From: Boletus sp. NGJ
Taxonomy: Eukaryota > Basidiomycota > Agaricomycetes > Boletales > Boletaceae
DNA length: 64,000 nt
Direction of reading: 5' to 3'
Assembly: GCA_019096195.1 (NCBI GenBank)
Contig: JAGTXK010000005.1
Location: forward strand, 434,001 to 498,000
The position numbers were made by a program, and so were the translations under genes. The notes beneath the pieces are model-generated. The model was not told the origin of the DNA, made no database searches, and saw only the letters and a program-made list of their open reading frames with translations. Numbering within the stretch: the first letter of the stretch is position 1; each line of letters begins with the position of its first letter. Positions 23,896-38,225 of the stretch are shown here, piece by piece.

Positions 23896-24820
23896 TTACC
23901 ACTTGGTTTGTTCATACTGTACTGACCCCCCGTTTGCAACCTTGCATTTCTTGGTATGTCGTCGGGCTACATCCGCGCGCGAATATACCTTGCTACAAAA
24001 CCCACAACTCGCACCCGCCCGCAAATGACGCGAGACGACGTGCCGCGCCAAACTTCCCTTGTTCATCGTGTCCGTACACCCCCGCCAGAGGCACGTGCGC
24101 TGGGTTTTCTCGTGCCCGACCACGTTATGGTGTCGGCTGAGATGGTGACTCATCCACACTCTGTCTCCCAGAATGTCCATGTTGCATGTGCCGTGTTCGT
24201 CTGTCCATTCACAGAAGAAGGTGTACACGTCGTCACTGGTATCGTCGTCTACGTTCTGTGAATGTGCCTGTTCGACGGAGGATGTTTCGTTGTTGACGAG
24301 GGACGGAAGCTGTATGTGTGTTGGTTCACTTGGCTCCCACGGGCGCGCCTGCCGGGGGAGCGAGGGATGGGACCGGGGCGCCAATGCTGTCTCGACCATC
24401 TCTTCCCAAGTCTGATGTCCTGGAGTGAAGCACAAGGCAGAGGCTTCCACAGTCTCACGGCTTGGTGCATTGACGTTCCCAAGGCTCTGCGCATTAACCC
24501 TCGGCTCCGGCCCAACACGAAGCGGTGGGTGTGCACAATCGAATTGGCGCACTGCACCATCTGGGAAACGGCCTGTTTGCGACGCATGATCAATGGACCC
24601 TGGAAAGGTATCTGCAGCGCCAGCAGTAGGAGCAGCATGCAACTGGACACTCGCAGATCGCATCTCACTGCGCTGCGGTGGTTGTCTAACGCACGCTGAG
24701 CCAGTATAGACACGAGTTTACTGAAAAGACTCACAGAACGGACGGGAGGGATGGAATGCCTGCACTGACGTGTTGACGCTGCATAGATCCACCCCCGACG
24801 TACGGCGGACGGGTATACAT
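23896..24820 (-). CDS. C2H2-type zinc-finger protein, paralogue 1
   Basis: Start at MYTRPPYVGGGSMQRQH (24820). A GTGAGT intron joins SVL to QPPQRSEMRSASVQLHAAP. The N-terminal half is disordered. The C-terminal zinc region has a C-x-W..C-x-M start (FFCEWTDEHGTCNMDI), then HHLSRHHNVVGHEKTQRTC, LWRGCTDTMNKGSLARHVV, SRHLRAGASCGFCSKVYSR and RHTKKC, so three C2H2-like fingers with irregular spacing. A second protein of the same design lies at 37216-38225 in this window. The family is seen in Agaricomycetes and is presumably DNA- or RNA-binding; specific targets are unknown. Extra 5' exons up to about 25.5 kb cannot be excluded. Confidence 0.72.
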
Positions 24821-26259
24821 GCTAGGTGAAAGAACGTGCGCGTAAGCTTTCAACGGTAAGCATCGCGAGTTAGCATCCAAACCTCTCCATCTCTGTCGGT
24901 CGATTGATCGGACGACTATGCGGAACAGTCCAAAATGGAGCTGGAGCTGGGCGTCCCGAGCTGTCCCTACCACCAGGTCAACTCTCCAGCACCCCACGAC
25001 AAAAAGGTAGACGTGGAACAGACCTCGCAGCCGCGTCACGCCCAACCCGCGATTCGGATTGGGGGTGGAAGTACACTGACGGTGGTCCAGCAGACATTCG
25101 TACGAAACGGCAGACACGACACACGTGGGCTCGGAATGGATGGAAAAGACTACGCGTACCACGACAAACGGTGGACTTATAACGCTTTCCCGAGGTCCAA
25201 CGTCCCGGCGCCTAGGGGCAGCGCACGTATACATACCGCCGACGGCGCTGCAGTACACGTGTTAGGAGCAAGGAAACTCGGAATGCCCGTCTTCTCTTCC
25301 ATGGATGGCGTCGAGTCCCCAGGAATCAACGATAACGCTCGGAGGTGCATTCGAGGATGCTCTGTCATCCCCATCGAGTCGAGCTTAAAAATACGCACGC
25401 CGAGGATGTCGTGTTCGTGTGGGCAGGAAAGGAGAGGGAGGGACGGAACGATGACAGCATCACGCCAGAGTCGCACGCGCGATTCGCAGTCGGGTTATAC
25501 ATCTTCATGTTATACCCGCATGTAGCAATTGGCGTCTCGGTGCCGCGTGCCAGTCCTAGGCGATCAAATGCCATACTACGCGTGTTTGCTTTTGGGAACA
25601 AAATAATGTTTGGTCGTCGAATCTCCTTTCTGTCTTGAGACACAAGTTGCCCACTGTGATCACTAAACCCGTGTTTTTTGGTAGGGGCGGCAAAATGTAC
25701 TGACCCGCAATCAGGTACAGCGAGAAGACGAAGAGTCCGAAGTATCGTCGAGAATCCGAGCCAGGACTCTGTCATGGTCATGCAGGCATGTAGCGACTCA
25801 AAATGGGGAACTCGCCTCGTATCAGATTTGCGAAGGGGAACCACGCGCCGTTCCACTAGCGGTCGATGGATTTGCACCGCAGTTCAGGATTCTTTGAACG
25901 CGGCGACCGCCGAAACTGACCTGGACTGCATTGAGATGTTCAACATGCAGCAAGGTCATGGAATGTACCTGTGAATGCGTTGCTAGGAGGGGTCGTGGAA
26001 TAACCCACCGCCCTGACCTTGTGCATTGGTTTAGCAGGGCAAATATTGGCAAGAGTACTTACACGTTCGACCTTGCAGGCTGGCATAAATAGCGGCATGC
26101 AAAATACGATTCGATACAACAATGTTTGCAAAAAATGGGGGAATAACAGGTTGTACATACTACGATTAAATTAAAGCGTCAACCGATTCGCAACCTTTCT
26201 CCTGATCGTTAGCTTTTAGTTTCCATCCGAGGTCCAATCGGAAAGCGAAGAGCGTGTAT
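24821..26259. other. Intergenic/uncertain, possible 5' exons of the C2H2 gene
   Basis: On the minus strand, around 25400-25180, there is a protein-like stretch reading MTEHPRMHLRALSLIPGD that could be an upstream exon of paralogue 1. The rest, including the promoter side of the fumarate reductase terminator, shows no recognisable gene. Confidence 0.35.
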
Positions 26260-28354
<2,095 letters not shown>

Positions 28355-28564
28355 TGGATTGTGAAGAGAATAGGATATGGATTGAGATGGTGGAGGTTGG
28401 AGTTCAAGAGCGGTCGGAACACGGACTCCTGATTTGATGTATTGCTGGCAACCAATGAAAGGAGGCTGAATTTATTTGGCAAGGACATGTGATTTCTGAC
28501 CCCGGACTCCGTTTGCACTGAAACCCGTGAATTCAAACGCTTGTCTATCCGACCGGACACCCAT

Positions 28565-29665
28565 CTAGGTGTTCAACGCGTGTGCAAAGTTCCAAAGCAC
28601 ACCACAGCTGCCTCGGACGATGTCGTCTACGCTCATCTCTGCTCCCTCTTTCACAGGCTCTATCGCCACAAGTCCTGACACACTCTCAGTCAGCTGCCCA
28701 TTCTCGACATCTCCATTCTCGAAGATGTATTCGTGTGCCTCGATATATGCTGGGTACACGATATGTTCCCAGTACATGGGGGGATCCCGCCATAGTGATC
28801 CCTCTGGATTGAATTGCACTCCAAACGGAACGGAAGTTAACACGTGGCATTGGTGAGGATGGAGGAAAGTGTCAATCACTGAGCATTGGAGGGTGCAGAG
28901 CATGTTCTTACCTGCTGTGTGGTATCCGTGTCGTTCATGCCTGCGTTGTTTGAGGATATCGTGCGGCACTCGTAGGAAAAATCGGATATCTAGTTGATCA
29001 ATGACCTCCTACGCAGCGTCAGCGAGAAATTTGGTGTCAGCCAGGAAATCACAACGTGATTACTTTGTCCCAATAGAGCAAAAATCCATCGACGAGTCCC
29101 CATATAATGCGGATCCCCTTTTTACGTTGTTCATCTTCAACTTCCTGAAACCGGGTTCTTAGTTCTTGATAAGCGGAATCGGTGATAGGGATGTCCTTCT
29201 GTTCGTTCAGATGGTCGTGGCTTCTATGATCAGGAGGTATCACTCCGTTCTCCTTTACACTCTTTAGGAATGCCCGGACGCGAGGCCAATCAATAGCTCC
29301 CTGTGGGGAATCCCAGTCTGCAACATTATGAACTGGGTGGATCGGGATCAATTCTTCTGGCTGTTGAACGTTGAGGAGTGGTCAGTCGTAAGAGACTTGT
29401 GTGGCCTCAGGAAAGTATCCTCACAGGAGCAAAATCCTAGCAAGCTTCCGGTCAATCCAGGTGCATGTAACATGTGATACACTCACATCCTGATGGATTA
29501 TCACGCTGTTCGGTAGAATGCTCCGGAGGTGCTTTGCGAGGGTCGTTTTACCCGAACATGTCGCTCCTCTGGAGAAGTGAGACAATAAGCACGGTGTATA
29601 CTCTCCATAGCGATTATACTGTACCCCACCCCGACGAGAACAACCCTATCCCGAAACTCATTCAT
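28565..29665 (-). CDS. NRK1: Nicotinamide riboside kinase
   Basis: Start MNEFRDRVVLVGVGG at 29665. The P-loop GATCSGKTTLAKHL is assembled across an intron, followed by LPNSVIIHQD. The next exons read IPIHPVHNVADWDSPQGAID, KGIRIIWGLVDGFLLYWDK, MPHDILKQRRHERHGYHTA (the arginine-rich lid) and EGSLWRDPPMYWEHIVYPAY. These are hallmarks of Nrk1, which phosphorylates nicotinamide riboside to NMN in NAD salvage (uridine-kinase-like fold). It ends at 28565. It is co-oriented with the fumarate reductase gene, about 210 bp upstream, and both concern nicotinamide or flavin redox balance, although that adjacency may be chance. Confidence 0.92.
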
Positions 29666-29983
29666 CTTGACTACTGAAAATCCGTTACGTATGCACTACG
29701 ATGCGGGGGACAATATACACTTACAACGGTCTGTTCTTCTTACCACGCGACAGTGTTCGAAGTAAGGATCAATGCGGTCCCCCGCGACAAGATTACCATT
29801 TACTAACATCCGGTTAACGCCGAATAACCATGTGCTAGCAATCTCCATTACAGACAGCCTTGTACGCCCCAGTTAGGTGGGGGTAACGAATGAAATTCCA
29901 CATAATACACGTGCTGCACTTACAGTGTTGCTTCGGCCCTTGAGAAAAGGCCCTTGTGACCTTGATCTGCCAAGGTGCAACCT

Positions 29984-30708
29984 CACTTTGAACTACCCCA
30001 ACCGAACCAGCCACGAGTTTTGTTCTCAGCCTCACGTGCTTGACGCGCAATCTCTCCCTTGCTCTCCTCCATCTTTTTCTCGGAGCGATCACGGACGTCA
30101 TTCATCTTCCGTTGCGCAGTGTCCTTCCACGCATCGAGCTTGGCCTGCGCTTCATGTGCACTCTGTTGTGCCCGTTCCGACAGATCTGTGCGGGCCTCTG
30201 TTGCCCGAATACGTGCGGCGGCAGCTGCGTCCTGTACGGTGCCCTATCATAAGTCGATGATGAGTACCGGCTGGAAAGATATCTCCAATGCACACACCTT
30301 TGCCTCGTTATACTCTCGCTGACCCTGTTTGGCTGCAGTCTCCACCCTGCTCGTTCCTGCCTCGTCAAACTGCCTCACCTTTCTTTCTGTCTCTTCTTCC
30401 ATGCGTCTCGCAGTTTCGCGATCTGCGGCGGGCTGTCCGCGGGTGTAGTAATAGTACAGTCCTCCGAGCGCACCCAGGGCGGAGAGGATGATCAAGGTGT
30501 TGCTGCCTTCCGGATGAGCGGGCGGCGTCTGACCGGGGCCTGACTGCCCTTGGGATAACGGCGGCGTCGTCGTCAGCTTTCTAGATACCTGCATTTACGC
30601 GGATCAGACACGTCGTTGCTCAGTTTGAAGCATGCTTACGACGGGGAGACGACAGGCTCCAGGGTATTTTGCAGGGTGTGTAGAACGTAACACGAGTTGG
30701 CGATACAT
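29984..30708 (-). CDS. Mitochondrial single-pass protein with charged coiled coil
   Basis: Start MYRQLVLRSTHPAKYPG at 30708, a basic, serine/threonine-containing presequence that looks mitochondrial. After an intron come VSRKLTTTPPLSQG, one transmembrane segment (TLIILSALGALGGLYYYYTR), and a long charged alpha-helical region (REQ/K/E-rich, for example ARRMEEETERKVRQFDEAG) continuing after a second intron (QDAAAAARIRATEARTDL). The C-terminus is RGWFGWGSSK at 29984. This matches the layout of the fungal group often named calcofluor white hypersensitive protein. I infer an inner-membrane protein with a large coiled-coil domain; biochemical function is unknown. Confidence 0.75.
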
Positions 30709-31595
30709 GTCGATCAAGGAATATTTCTGGATGAAGATGCGATGTTGAGCGCTGTCGGGCTAAACGAGGGCGAGCAGGACGAATTCGTCCATTACAGGCG
30801 TTTTTATAACACGCTCTGGCGTGCTCCTAACTCGACACAGCTATGACGTCAAATACAGTCACGTGCAGCGAGGTAGAAGTCCAACTCGAAAGCGGTAAAC
30901 CAGCTACTTTGATTCCAAACAACTCTCAAGAACTGACTGCCTTTTGAACTATGTACAATGCGTGTCAATTTGTGAGGTAAAAGATGGTGCTCACCGCCAA
31001 CTTGCTCGCATAGCCTCCACTTCACCTGCCACAACACAGGTCCATTGACAAGCGCAGCCAAGGCAGCTGGCAAACTGTACTTTGGTATGGCCAATGACAA
31101 CGGACACAACTGTCGGACACAGACATGTTCGGGCAGCTTAGGGTAGGGTGGGTGATCGCCGTTCACCCAAGAACCATTTAAATTGGATGGCCGCGTCGAC
31201 ATAGGATGCAACCGAGCCTGAGAGGAGATGACCAGATCATCACTCTCGCAGAATCCACTGCCAAAATAATGAGAGGTATGTCATGGGATCATTTCAACAA
31301 TGTGCACCGTTTTCATGCCTCTGCCCAAAAGATTGCGACTGTTCGGAACCTTGCAGTAATTTTTCACCAGTATGTTGACGCCGCTAAGATTCCAAAGAGA
31401 ATCTGGAACCGATTGAGAAGCCCTTGATTGAATACTGTACAACATGGTACTTTTGTTGGGTTGAATACGGCGGTTCATCTGAGCAAGTTGCGTTGGAACT
31501 TGGTAGAGAGATCATGTACAAATGTGTAAGCGGCGGTTGTGAATAATTACATACACATACTTTGGCTCTCACAATACACGTCGTGGTAATCAGAC
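30709..31595. other. Intergenic, no gene seen
   Basis: The region upstream of two divergent genes. A 120-codon minus-strand open frame at 30849-31211 has no motif and no support. The part nearest 31595 should contain the VPS11 promoter. Confidence 0.5.
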
Positions 31596-34500
31596 ATGGC
31601 GTCCGCAACCGCTGCTGCAGTAGAAATGTCTTTCTTTCCGCTTAGAGCACTTCTGACACTGTTCTCTAGCTTCGGCAATTCACCTTCTTCGACATCGAGC
31701 CCGTCAAGGATGTGCACGACCCAGCGTGCCCACCTGACATGTTCAAGGTGCAGTCAGGCTTCAACTTGTCGTTTTCTCCTGTTGACTTCTGAACGTTAGA
31801 ATGCCCCAGAAATATCAACTGTGATCTCTTCTTCTCATGGCTTGGTCGTCGCCGACATCCATGGAAGTGTTCATCTTCTGAACCAAGCTTTCGTTTCTGT
31901 AGCGAGCTGGATCGCGCATGTCAGTGGAAGGGTCACTCATATGGTGGAGGAGATGGGTATTCTGATATCTATCGGGGTGTGTGGCCATGTTTCTCATCAA
32001 TCATCCCGTCTTTGACTCGCAGGCGCGCAAAGGACGAGGATAACGTGCGCTCATCTATTCTGAAAATATGGGATCTGGGAAAGATAGATAAGAGGTCAGG
32101 TGCACCTGTCCTCCTCCGCACTGTCAAAGTGCAGCCAGCCGGGAAACCCCATCCTGTATGCTCTGTTCTGGTTGCATTCCTCGCGCAGACTCACCGCCCA
32201 AGTATAGGTCACCACTCTTGCATCAACCTCCACCCTGTCTTTCCTTTCCGTTGGTCTTGCAGATGGCACTGTTCTTCTATACCGTCATTTGGACCAATCC
32301 CTGTCGTCGACATCCTCATCTGCTTCCATCCCAAAACCTCGAATCATTCACGAAATTGCGACTGAACCAGTGACGTTTTTGGCATTCACTACTGCACCTG
32401 CATCAGTTTCTATGGGTCCATTTCCATTGCCTACTGTCGCGGAGCCTTCGAACCCCAGCTCTGCTCCGACATCGATTTTTCCTCCGACGCTCTCGCTTGT
32501 CATTGTTACCACCTCTGCTACTTATGTCTATCCAATTCTACCAAAGCCTTCTAGTCCTACAGCTGTCCTTGTTGACGAGATCGGGGCAGATTTACGTTGT
32601 GCTTGTGTCGACTGGAAAGCGCGATGGGTCGTTTTGGGCAGGGACGAAGCAGTGGTTGGCGTGGGCAGCGGCGGAAGGTTAGGTGTGGTTAGTTACGAAG
32701 GTCAGTACCACTCCAGTCTCTTGAGGGCATTTTTGGATTCGAGAACGATTCATCTGATTGAGTTTCACAGGGCGCAAGTCTTCCTTGTTCACACACCTGA
32801 ATTACGTGGTCGTAGTTCTCCCTGCGTCAACACCTACTTCCGCGACGTTTCCCTCGAGCGCTACAGCGAAGACTCCTGGCCCGCGACAGAGGAAACTCAC
32901 TACTGATGCCTCATCGCTGTCGAATGTCCTTTCGGGGAATTCTGCGAATGGGGTTACTGACCCGGACGCCGCACGAGTTGTACTCGTCGACATGGAGAAC
33001 AAGATGATCGCATATGTTGGGGTATTCGAGCGTGGTGTCCGGGACGTCGTATCTGCATGGGGGTCTGTGTACGTCTTGGGGAATGATGGAACGGTTGGTG
33101 TCTTTCAATTGCACGTTGGCCTAACCATCAGCTAGACCTTACTCGCATAGGTGACTCGTTTGGCTGAGAAGCCGACCGGCACGAAGCTCGCACTGTTATA
33201 CGAGAAACACCTCTACCCCGTTGCGCTTTCGTTTGCGCACACACAGAATCTGGACACGACAGACGTACATCGGCATCACGGCGATTATCTATACGAAAAG
33301 GGCAATTACGAAGGTGCGATGAAGGAATATTTGCAGACGATCGGTGGTGTCCGGGGAAGTTATGTCGTACGCAAGGTACGCACCTCGTGGTCATGATCAT
33401 ACTTCGGCTCGCATATACTCACCTACACACAGTTCCTCACAGCTAATCTGACCCCACTCTTGATGCTCTATCTGCAAGAACTACATACAAACGGGCTCGC
33501 GAATGCAGAACACACGACCCTATTGCTCAATACGTACGCCAAGGTGGGAGATGTCGCCAAAGTGGATACATTCGTTCGCAGCGAGGGAAGAAGTGTCGGA
33601 ACTGTTGCGTTCGATGGCAAAGCAGTCCCCGGGGAAGGAGTGAGCCGAGAACCGCCGTTTGATCTTGACACGGCGATTCGTGTATGTCGACAAGCGGGGT
33701 TCTTTGATCAGGCCGCGTACCTCGCGAAGAGGTGGGGTAGACACGAGGATTATCTGAGGGTCGTCGTGGAAGATATTGGTGCTGGAAGTGGAGATGTGAA
33801 GGCGACAGAGAAAGCGGACAAAGGAAAGATAGAGAGTGGATTCAGGGAAGCAATCAGTTACTTGAGAGAAGTGGGCGGAGCAGGTGTAAGTTTTGGACTC
33901 ACATTCATTCCTCGGGTGACGAAAGATTGACGTTGGGTTCGGTATCTGGAACCATTAGGCGGAATCGGACCTCGCTCGTTACTGTCGTGCTCTTCTGGAC
34001 AACCTTCCGAACGAAACCACACAATTGCTTATTGATCTGTGTACCATCTCCGGACCTCTTCCACCATCGGAGAGCCCTCAATCGCCAACACAGGGAGCGT
34101 CGGCGCCATCATATTTAGCTTTGCTCTCCCTCTCAAGGGCACCCGCGGTACCTCCTACGTTGACAGGCGGTGACGGAGTCAAGAAGAATGTGGAGGATAA
34201 AGAAGGAGAAGAGGACCTGGTGACCACATTAGCTAGTGGACCTAGCGCTCAACCTCTTTCGCCCCAAGTACGATCCACGAGTGGCCCAGAGACGCAGCCA
34301 CCCCCTAGACGACCTTCCCCAACCCTCTTCTTTGCCCATTTCGTGGACCACCCCGCGTGTTTCATGACGTTCCTTGAGACGGTGGCACAACGACGGTGGG
34401 GACAGACGTTGGATGGTGCCAGAGGTTCAGAGTCGGGTACCGTTGCCATCGGCACGGGAGAGGATGAAGAAGCAGAGAAACTGGATCAGGCTGCAGTGTG

Positions 34501-35559
34501 GAATACGCTGCTGGAGCTCTATCTTAACGAGGGCATCGAGGGCGACCAACATACTCCATGCGAGCACCACAAAGCCCTCCGACTACTTCGTTCCACCGAC
34601 CTGCCGTACGACCTCACCCACGCGCTGGTTCTCTGCTCGAGCCACCAGTATACACCCGGACTAATTCTTCTCTGGGAGAAGATGGGCATGTACGAGGACG
34701 TGTTGCGATTCTGGATGGAAGTACACAACTCGGGCAGTACGTCCGAGATGGGTTTCGCCGAATCCTCGCCTTCAGCACAGGTCATTTCAGCCCTACGCAA
34801 GTATGGCCCTGATAGTCCCCATCTGTACCCGCTCGTCCTCCGATTCCTCACTTCGACGCCTGCGCTTCTCACCGCACACCAAACAGATCTCGAATCCCTC
34901 TTGGAACATATCGAGAGCGAGAAGATAATGTCACCTCTGTCTGTCGTGCAGGTTCTCAGTCGGAATGATGTGGCAAGCGTGGGACTTGTAAAGGGTTGGT
35001 TGACGAGACGGATCAAGGAAGGTGTGGAGGAAATCGCGACAGTGCGTTTCTCATTGTTCTGCTCGTCGTGTTTACAAGACGATGACGCGCGCTACCACAG
35101 GATCAACAGCTCATCTCTTCTTACCGCTCAGAGACGAGGGCGAAATTGAAGCAAGTGGAGGATCTCGAAGACACGGAGCATTCGAGAGTATTCCACGTCA
35201 CGCGGTGCTCGCAATGTAATGGTCAGCTCGATCTTCCGAGCATACACTTTATGTGTAATCATAGCTACCATCAACGGTATGTTTTACTGGTTTTTTTTTT
35301 TCTTTTCTTTTCTTTTCTGGACGAGGCGCGGGGCTGATAGCTCGCCGAACGTAGATGTCTCTTTGAGAATGAGACTGCTTGCCCTCTGTGCACCCGTCAA
35401 CACGGTGTTATCCAAGAGATCAGGCGGAATAACGAACGGCTGGCGGACCAGCACGATCTGTTCCTTTCCGAGGTCAAGGAGTCTGGCTTTAGGGCTGTTG
35501 CGGGCGGATTTGGGAGGGGGTGGCTAGGCATTGGCGGGAACGTGGCGATTTCCGGGTGA
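31596..35559 (+). CDS. VPS11: Vacuolar protein sorting protein Vps11 (HOPS/CORVET core, RING-H2)
   Basis: The short first exon MASATAAA joins by an intron to LRQFTFFDIEPVKDVHDPAC. The N-terminal beta-propeller includes SSHGLVVADIHGSVHLLNQ, ILKIWDLGKID and DGTVLLYRHLDQS. An alpha-solenoid follows: ELHTNGLANAEHTTLLLNTY, DLDTAIRVCRQAGFFDQAAY, YLAKRWGRHEDYLRVVVED, LILLWEKMGMYEDVLRFWME and SPLSVVQVLSRNDVASVGLV. The C-terminal RING-H2 reads FHVTRCSQCNGQLDLP, HFMCNHSYHQR, then after an intron with a T-rich tract ENETACPLCTRQHGVIQEIR, closing GFGRGWLGIGG at 35559. Vps11 is a core subunit of the HOPS and CORVET tethers for endosome and vacuole fusion. About 1,000 residues, normal for the family. A proline/serine-rich insert lies after the LLIDLC segment. 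Confidence 0.95.
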
Positions 35560-35737
35560 ATCAGTTCTGGGATGCGAGAACGTCCTTGCCCACATCGCCG
35601 TTGTACATCTCAAATCACTATATCATAGTTCAAAACGTTCAAACGTTCGCATTACAAGATCCGTCACATTCAGAGCAAACCGAACTATACATGCATTTTT
35701 AAAGTACATGAAGTATAAGCACATTGCAGATACAAAC

Positions 35738-36808
35738 CTATTCGCGCTTGCGCTTCAAATTCGGCTTCGACTTCAAGTTCTGTCCTGGTGCCGCGCACAA
35801 AGGACCACGTTCGAGCGATATGTGTTCCGATGTATCGAATTCGATCCCAAGGTCCTCCGTAAGAGCATTAGCGTCCTGAGGCGGTAAAGCGTCCGTCGCG
35901 AGCTGCCAAAAGCTAGAAGCAATGCTAGTCAACGTGCACCTGCGAGGAGTAAACGGTGGGTATATGGAGACTGACGAAGTGAACGTTTTCTTGCGACGGC
36001 TCCATTCGGGCCGCCATTTAGTCCACTCGGTGTCGAGCTTTGCGAGGTCGTCGGATGATATGAGCGGCACGCCGCTACGTAGCGGAGCAAGCCTTTCCGA
36101 CAAACGGGCGATCTAATGCAGTGGATATCATCAATGGCGATCTATGCAGACCCGTCTTACTGTCTGGTTTGCATCTTCTATCTGAGCCTCGAGTTCACCA
36201 TCCGTAGGCGTGCTTTTGAGCTTGTTGAGCTCTGATAGGCATCAGAATGGTATAGACATGATCCGAGCATTTTTTGGAACCTGATTGCAAGCTCTTTACT
36301 TCCGTGGCGACGGTGTTGTTTGCCTCCTCGATTGCCTTGCATTCCGTTTCTAGAGCCGCCAATTCGCCAGCGTCAAGGGTCTCGATGTCGTTCTGATTCG
36401 CAACGTAAAAGTTGGTCTTCCCTACATATATGCGTTCCAGCATGCTAGGTATCATCGATTCAAAGTGCATATACCATATGTTTTCTGTACGATCGCGCCC
36501 TTCTCGGCGAGCGAAGCGAGGATCTTGGCCGTCGTTGCCTTCGGGACTGCGCCCTTCAGGTTGGCTGAGATGTCGACGGCACCGAACGGCCTGTTCATCT
36601 GTTAAACATATAACACGTCGTATCAAGACGCATATATGTACTGAATTCCGCCGCGTTTACCTTCTTCATGTACTGCAAAATGGCGTCTTCGGCTGCGAGT
36701 GTGGTGGGCACATTTTATTAGATTTGGCCAGGATTTGGCCAAGGAGCTTATCTACATACCTTCTTGTCCTTTCAGAACCTTGATATCACTCTTGGCTTTC
36801 GTTGCCAT
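35738..36808 (-). CDS. HOP2: Meiotic homologous-pairing protein Hop2
   Basis: Start MATKAKSDIKVLKGQE at 36808. The winged-helix TBPIP domain continues DAILQYMKK, MNRPFGAVDISANLKGAVPK and ATTAKILASLAEKGAIVQKT. KTNFYVANQNDIETLDAGEL and a coiled coil (LAALETECKAIEEANNTVAT) follow. A C-terminal helical part reads TEWTKWRPEWSRRKKTF and FWQLATDALPPQDANALTED, ending in a basic KSKPNLKRKRE at 35738. Hop2 partners Mnd1 to stimulate Dmc1/Rad51 strand exchange in meiosis. About five introns. Length of about 215 residues fits. It is convergent with VPS11, whose stop lies about 180 bp away. Confidence 0.92.
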
Positions 36809-37215
36809 AATTGTAGCCTCCCGTAAGCAGATCGAAGAGTCGGAGGAAGATAGTAGCACTTGGAAGTTGGCGGGGTCGTTCATTGAAGTACGGGCTGTGC
36901 GTGACTGATTTTAATCACGTGATGTAATATTATCATGTGACACAGGGGCCTTTGCCATTCTTTCGACTATTCACTCCGTTTGCGGTGCTAAGATCTGGGC
37001 GAATTTGCATAGAACTCTGTCTTCTTGGGCTCGTTGCGAACGGGCCGAGACTCTCAGACTCTCGGACGCGTAAGAATGAACAACACTTCATTTACTTGAT
37101 TCGAATCTCGACATCAACAATGGATACATGATTTGAGTACAGGGATATTATGTGGGCGGACAGGGTGATAGGCTAAATTATCTATTGTAGCGTGTAAAGT
37201 CATGATATTAGATAT
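36809..37215. other. Intergenic, no gene seen
   Basis: The region upstream of HOP2 and downstream of the second C2H2 gene. No coding or RNA feature was recognised. Confidence 0.5.
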
Positions 37216-38225
37216 TCAACGTGCATTTGCACTCGACGGGTTGGAGTCGGGTCGAGAAGCGGTCCGGCGTCCCGCGCGACAGGTTTTCGCGTGACTGTAC
37301 TGGACGTCACGGCGAGAGAGGCGCAAACCACAGTTAACGCAGCTCACCTTCACGCGGAGGTGGCGAGTAACAATGTGCCTCGGGATATTCTCCCGTTGTA
37401 ACCTTCTTTCGCATCCCACCCACAAACAGTCGACCATGTCCTTTCCAGGACCGCGAAGCCTGTGGGTCCGGTTGAGGTGGTCGCGTATGGATCGAATGGT
37501 TCCCTGCACCATGCCATTGCAAGGTGACCCGCCAGTCACACACTGGCAGTGGTGGACAGTGTTCGAGTGATCCGCAGCTGGGTTTGCGGTGGCAGGCGGA
37601 ATTGGCGGAGCCGAAAGCGCTGGGGCGATTCCCCCAGATTCATGGAAAGTTGTCGACGTCGAAAGAGGATGATTCGAAGCTTGAATTTTGATCAAACGCG
37701 CTCGTGGCACTAAGTAGGTCGTTCGTCGGTTCGGGGAGGCTGCGAGGATATCGTGTCGTCAGTGTAACAGAGGAGTACGGAAGCCCGGGCGGACCGGGAG
37801 CAGGAAGGGCGACTGGTGTCGTTTCATCTGCTTGGTACAAACAGTGGTTGATTGGTGTAAAAGAAATCATAAGGCGATTGTGCGGGTAGCGGATCCAGGT
37901 AGTTTGGTAATGAAGGAACGGACATATTCCGAGGGTCGTAAAGAGCGTGATACTCAGACTCTGCGATGAGAATCAAAGGAATGGGGACCATACAGACACG
38001 GTGGAGAGAATCGCATAGTGGAAGGCCGCTGTCGGTGAATGATTAGGTCAATTGCTGTTCGCAGAGCAAGTGGCAGCACACATACTCTAAGTGACAATTA
38101 GGAACGAAGGGGGGGCAGTTTTGCTGGGGACCAGTCGATCCCTGTGAGCAACTATGGCTTGGGTGGTTGAAGTTGCGGCCGTCAACGGCGGGGCGAAATG
38201 GGGATGTCGTAGCAATGTATGTCAT
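37216..38225 (-). CDS. C2H2-type zinc-finger protein, paralogue 2
   Basis: Start taken as MTYIATTSPFRPAVDGRNF (38225). Later exons include a proline-rich block (TTPVALPAPGPPGLPYSSV) and the C-terminal zinc region: CVTGGSPCNGMV, IRDHLNRTHRLRGPG, DCLWVGCERRLQRENIPRHI, VTRHLRVKVSCVNCGLRLSR and SHAKTC. Finger spacing and the CLW.GC..., RH..TRHLR, SC..C..., SR.D patterns match the protein at 23896-24820, so the two are paralogues. The last finger is followed by a basic, serine-rich tail. The exon structure in the middle is uncertain. DNA or RNA binding is inferred from the fingers only. Confidence 0.65.

Noticed and set aside
24731-25525. Overlapping frames of 175-196 codons on both strands
   Set aside because: High GC and lack of stops on both strands without motifs; only a short piece may be an upstream exon of the C2H2 gene.
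30849-31211. A 120-codon minus-strand frame upstream of VPS11
   Set aside because: No conserved motif, no splice context, and it lies in a likely promoter region.
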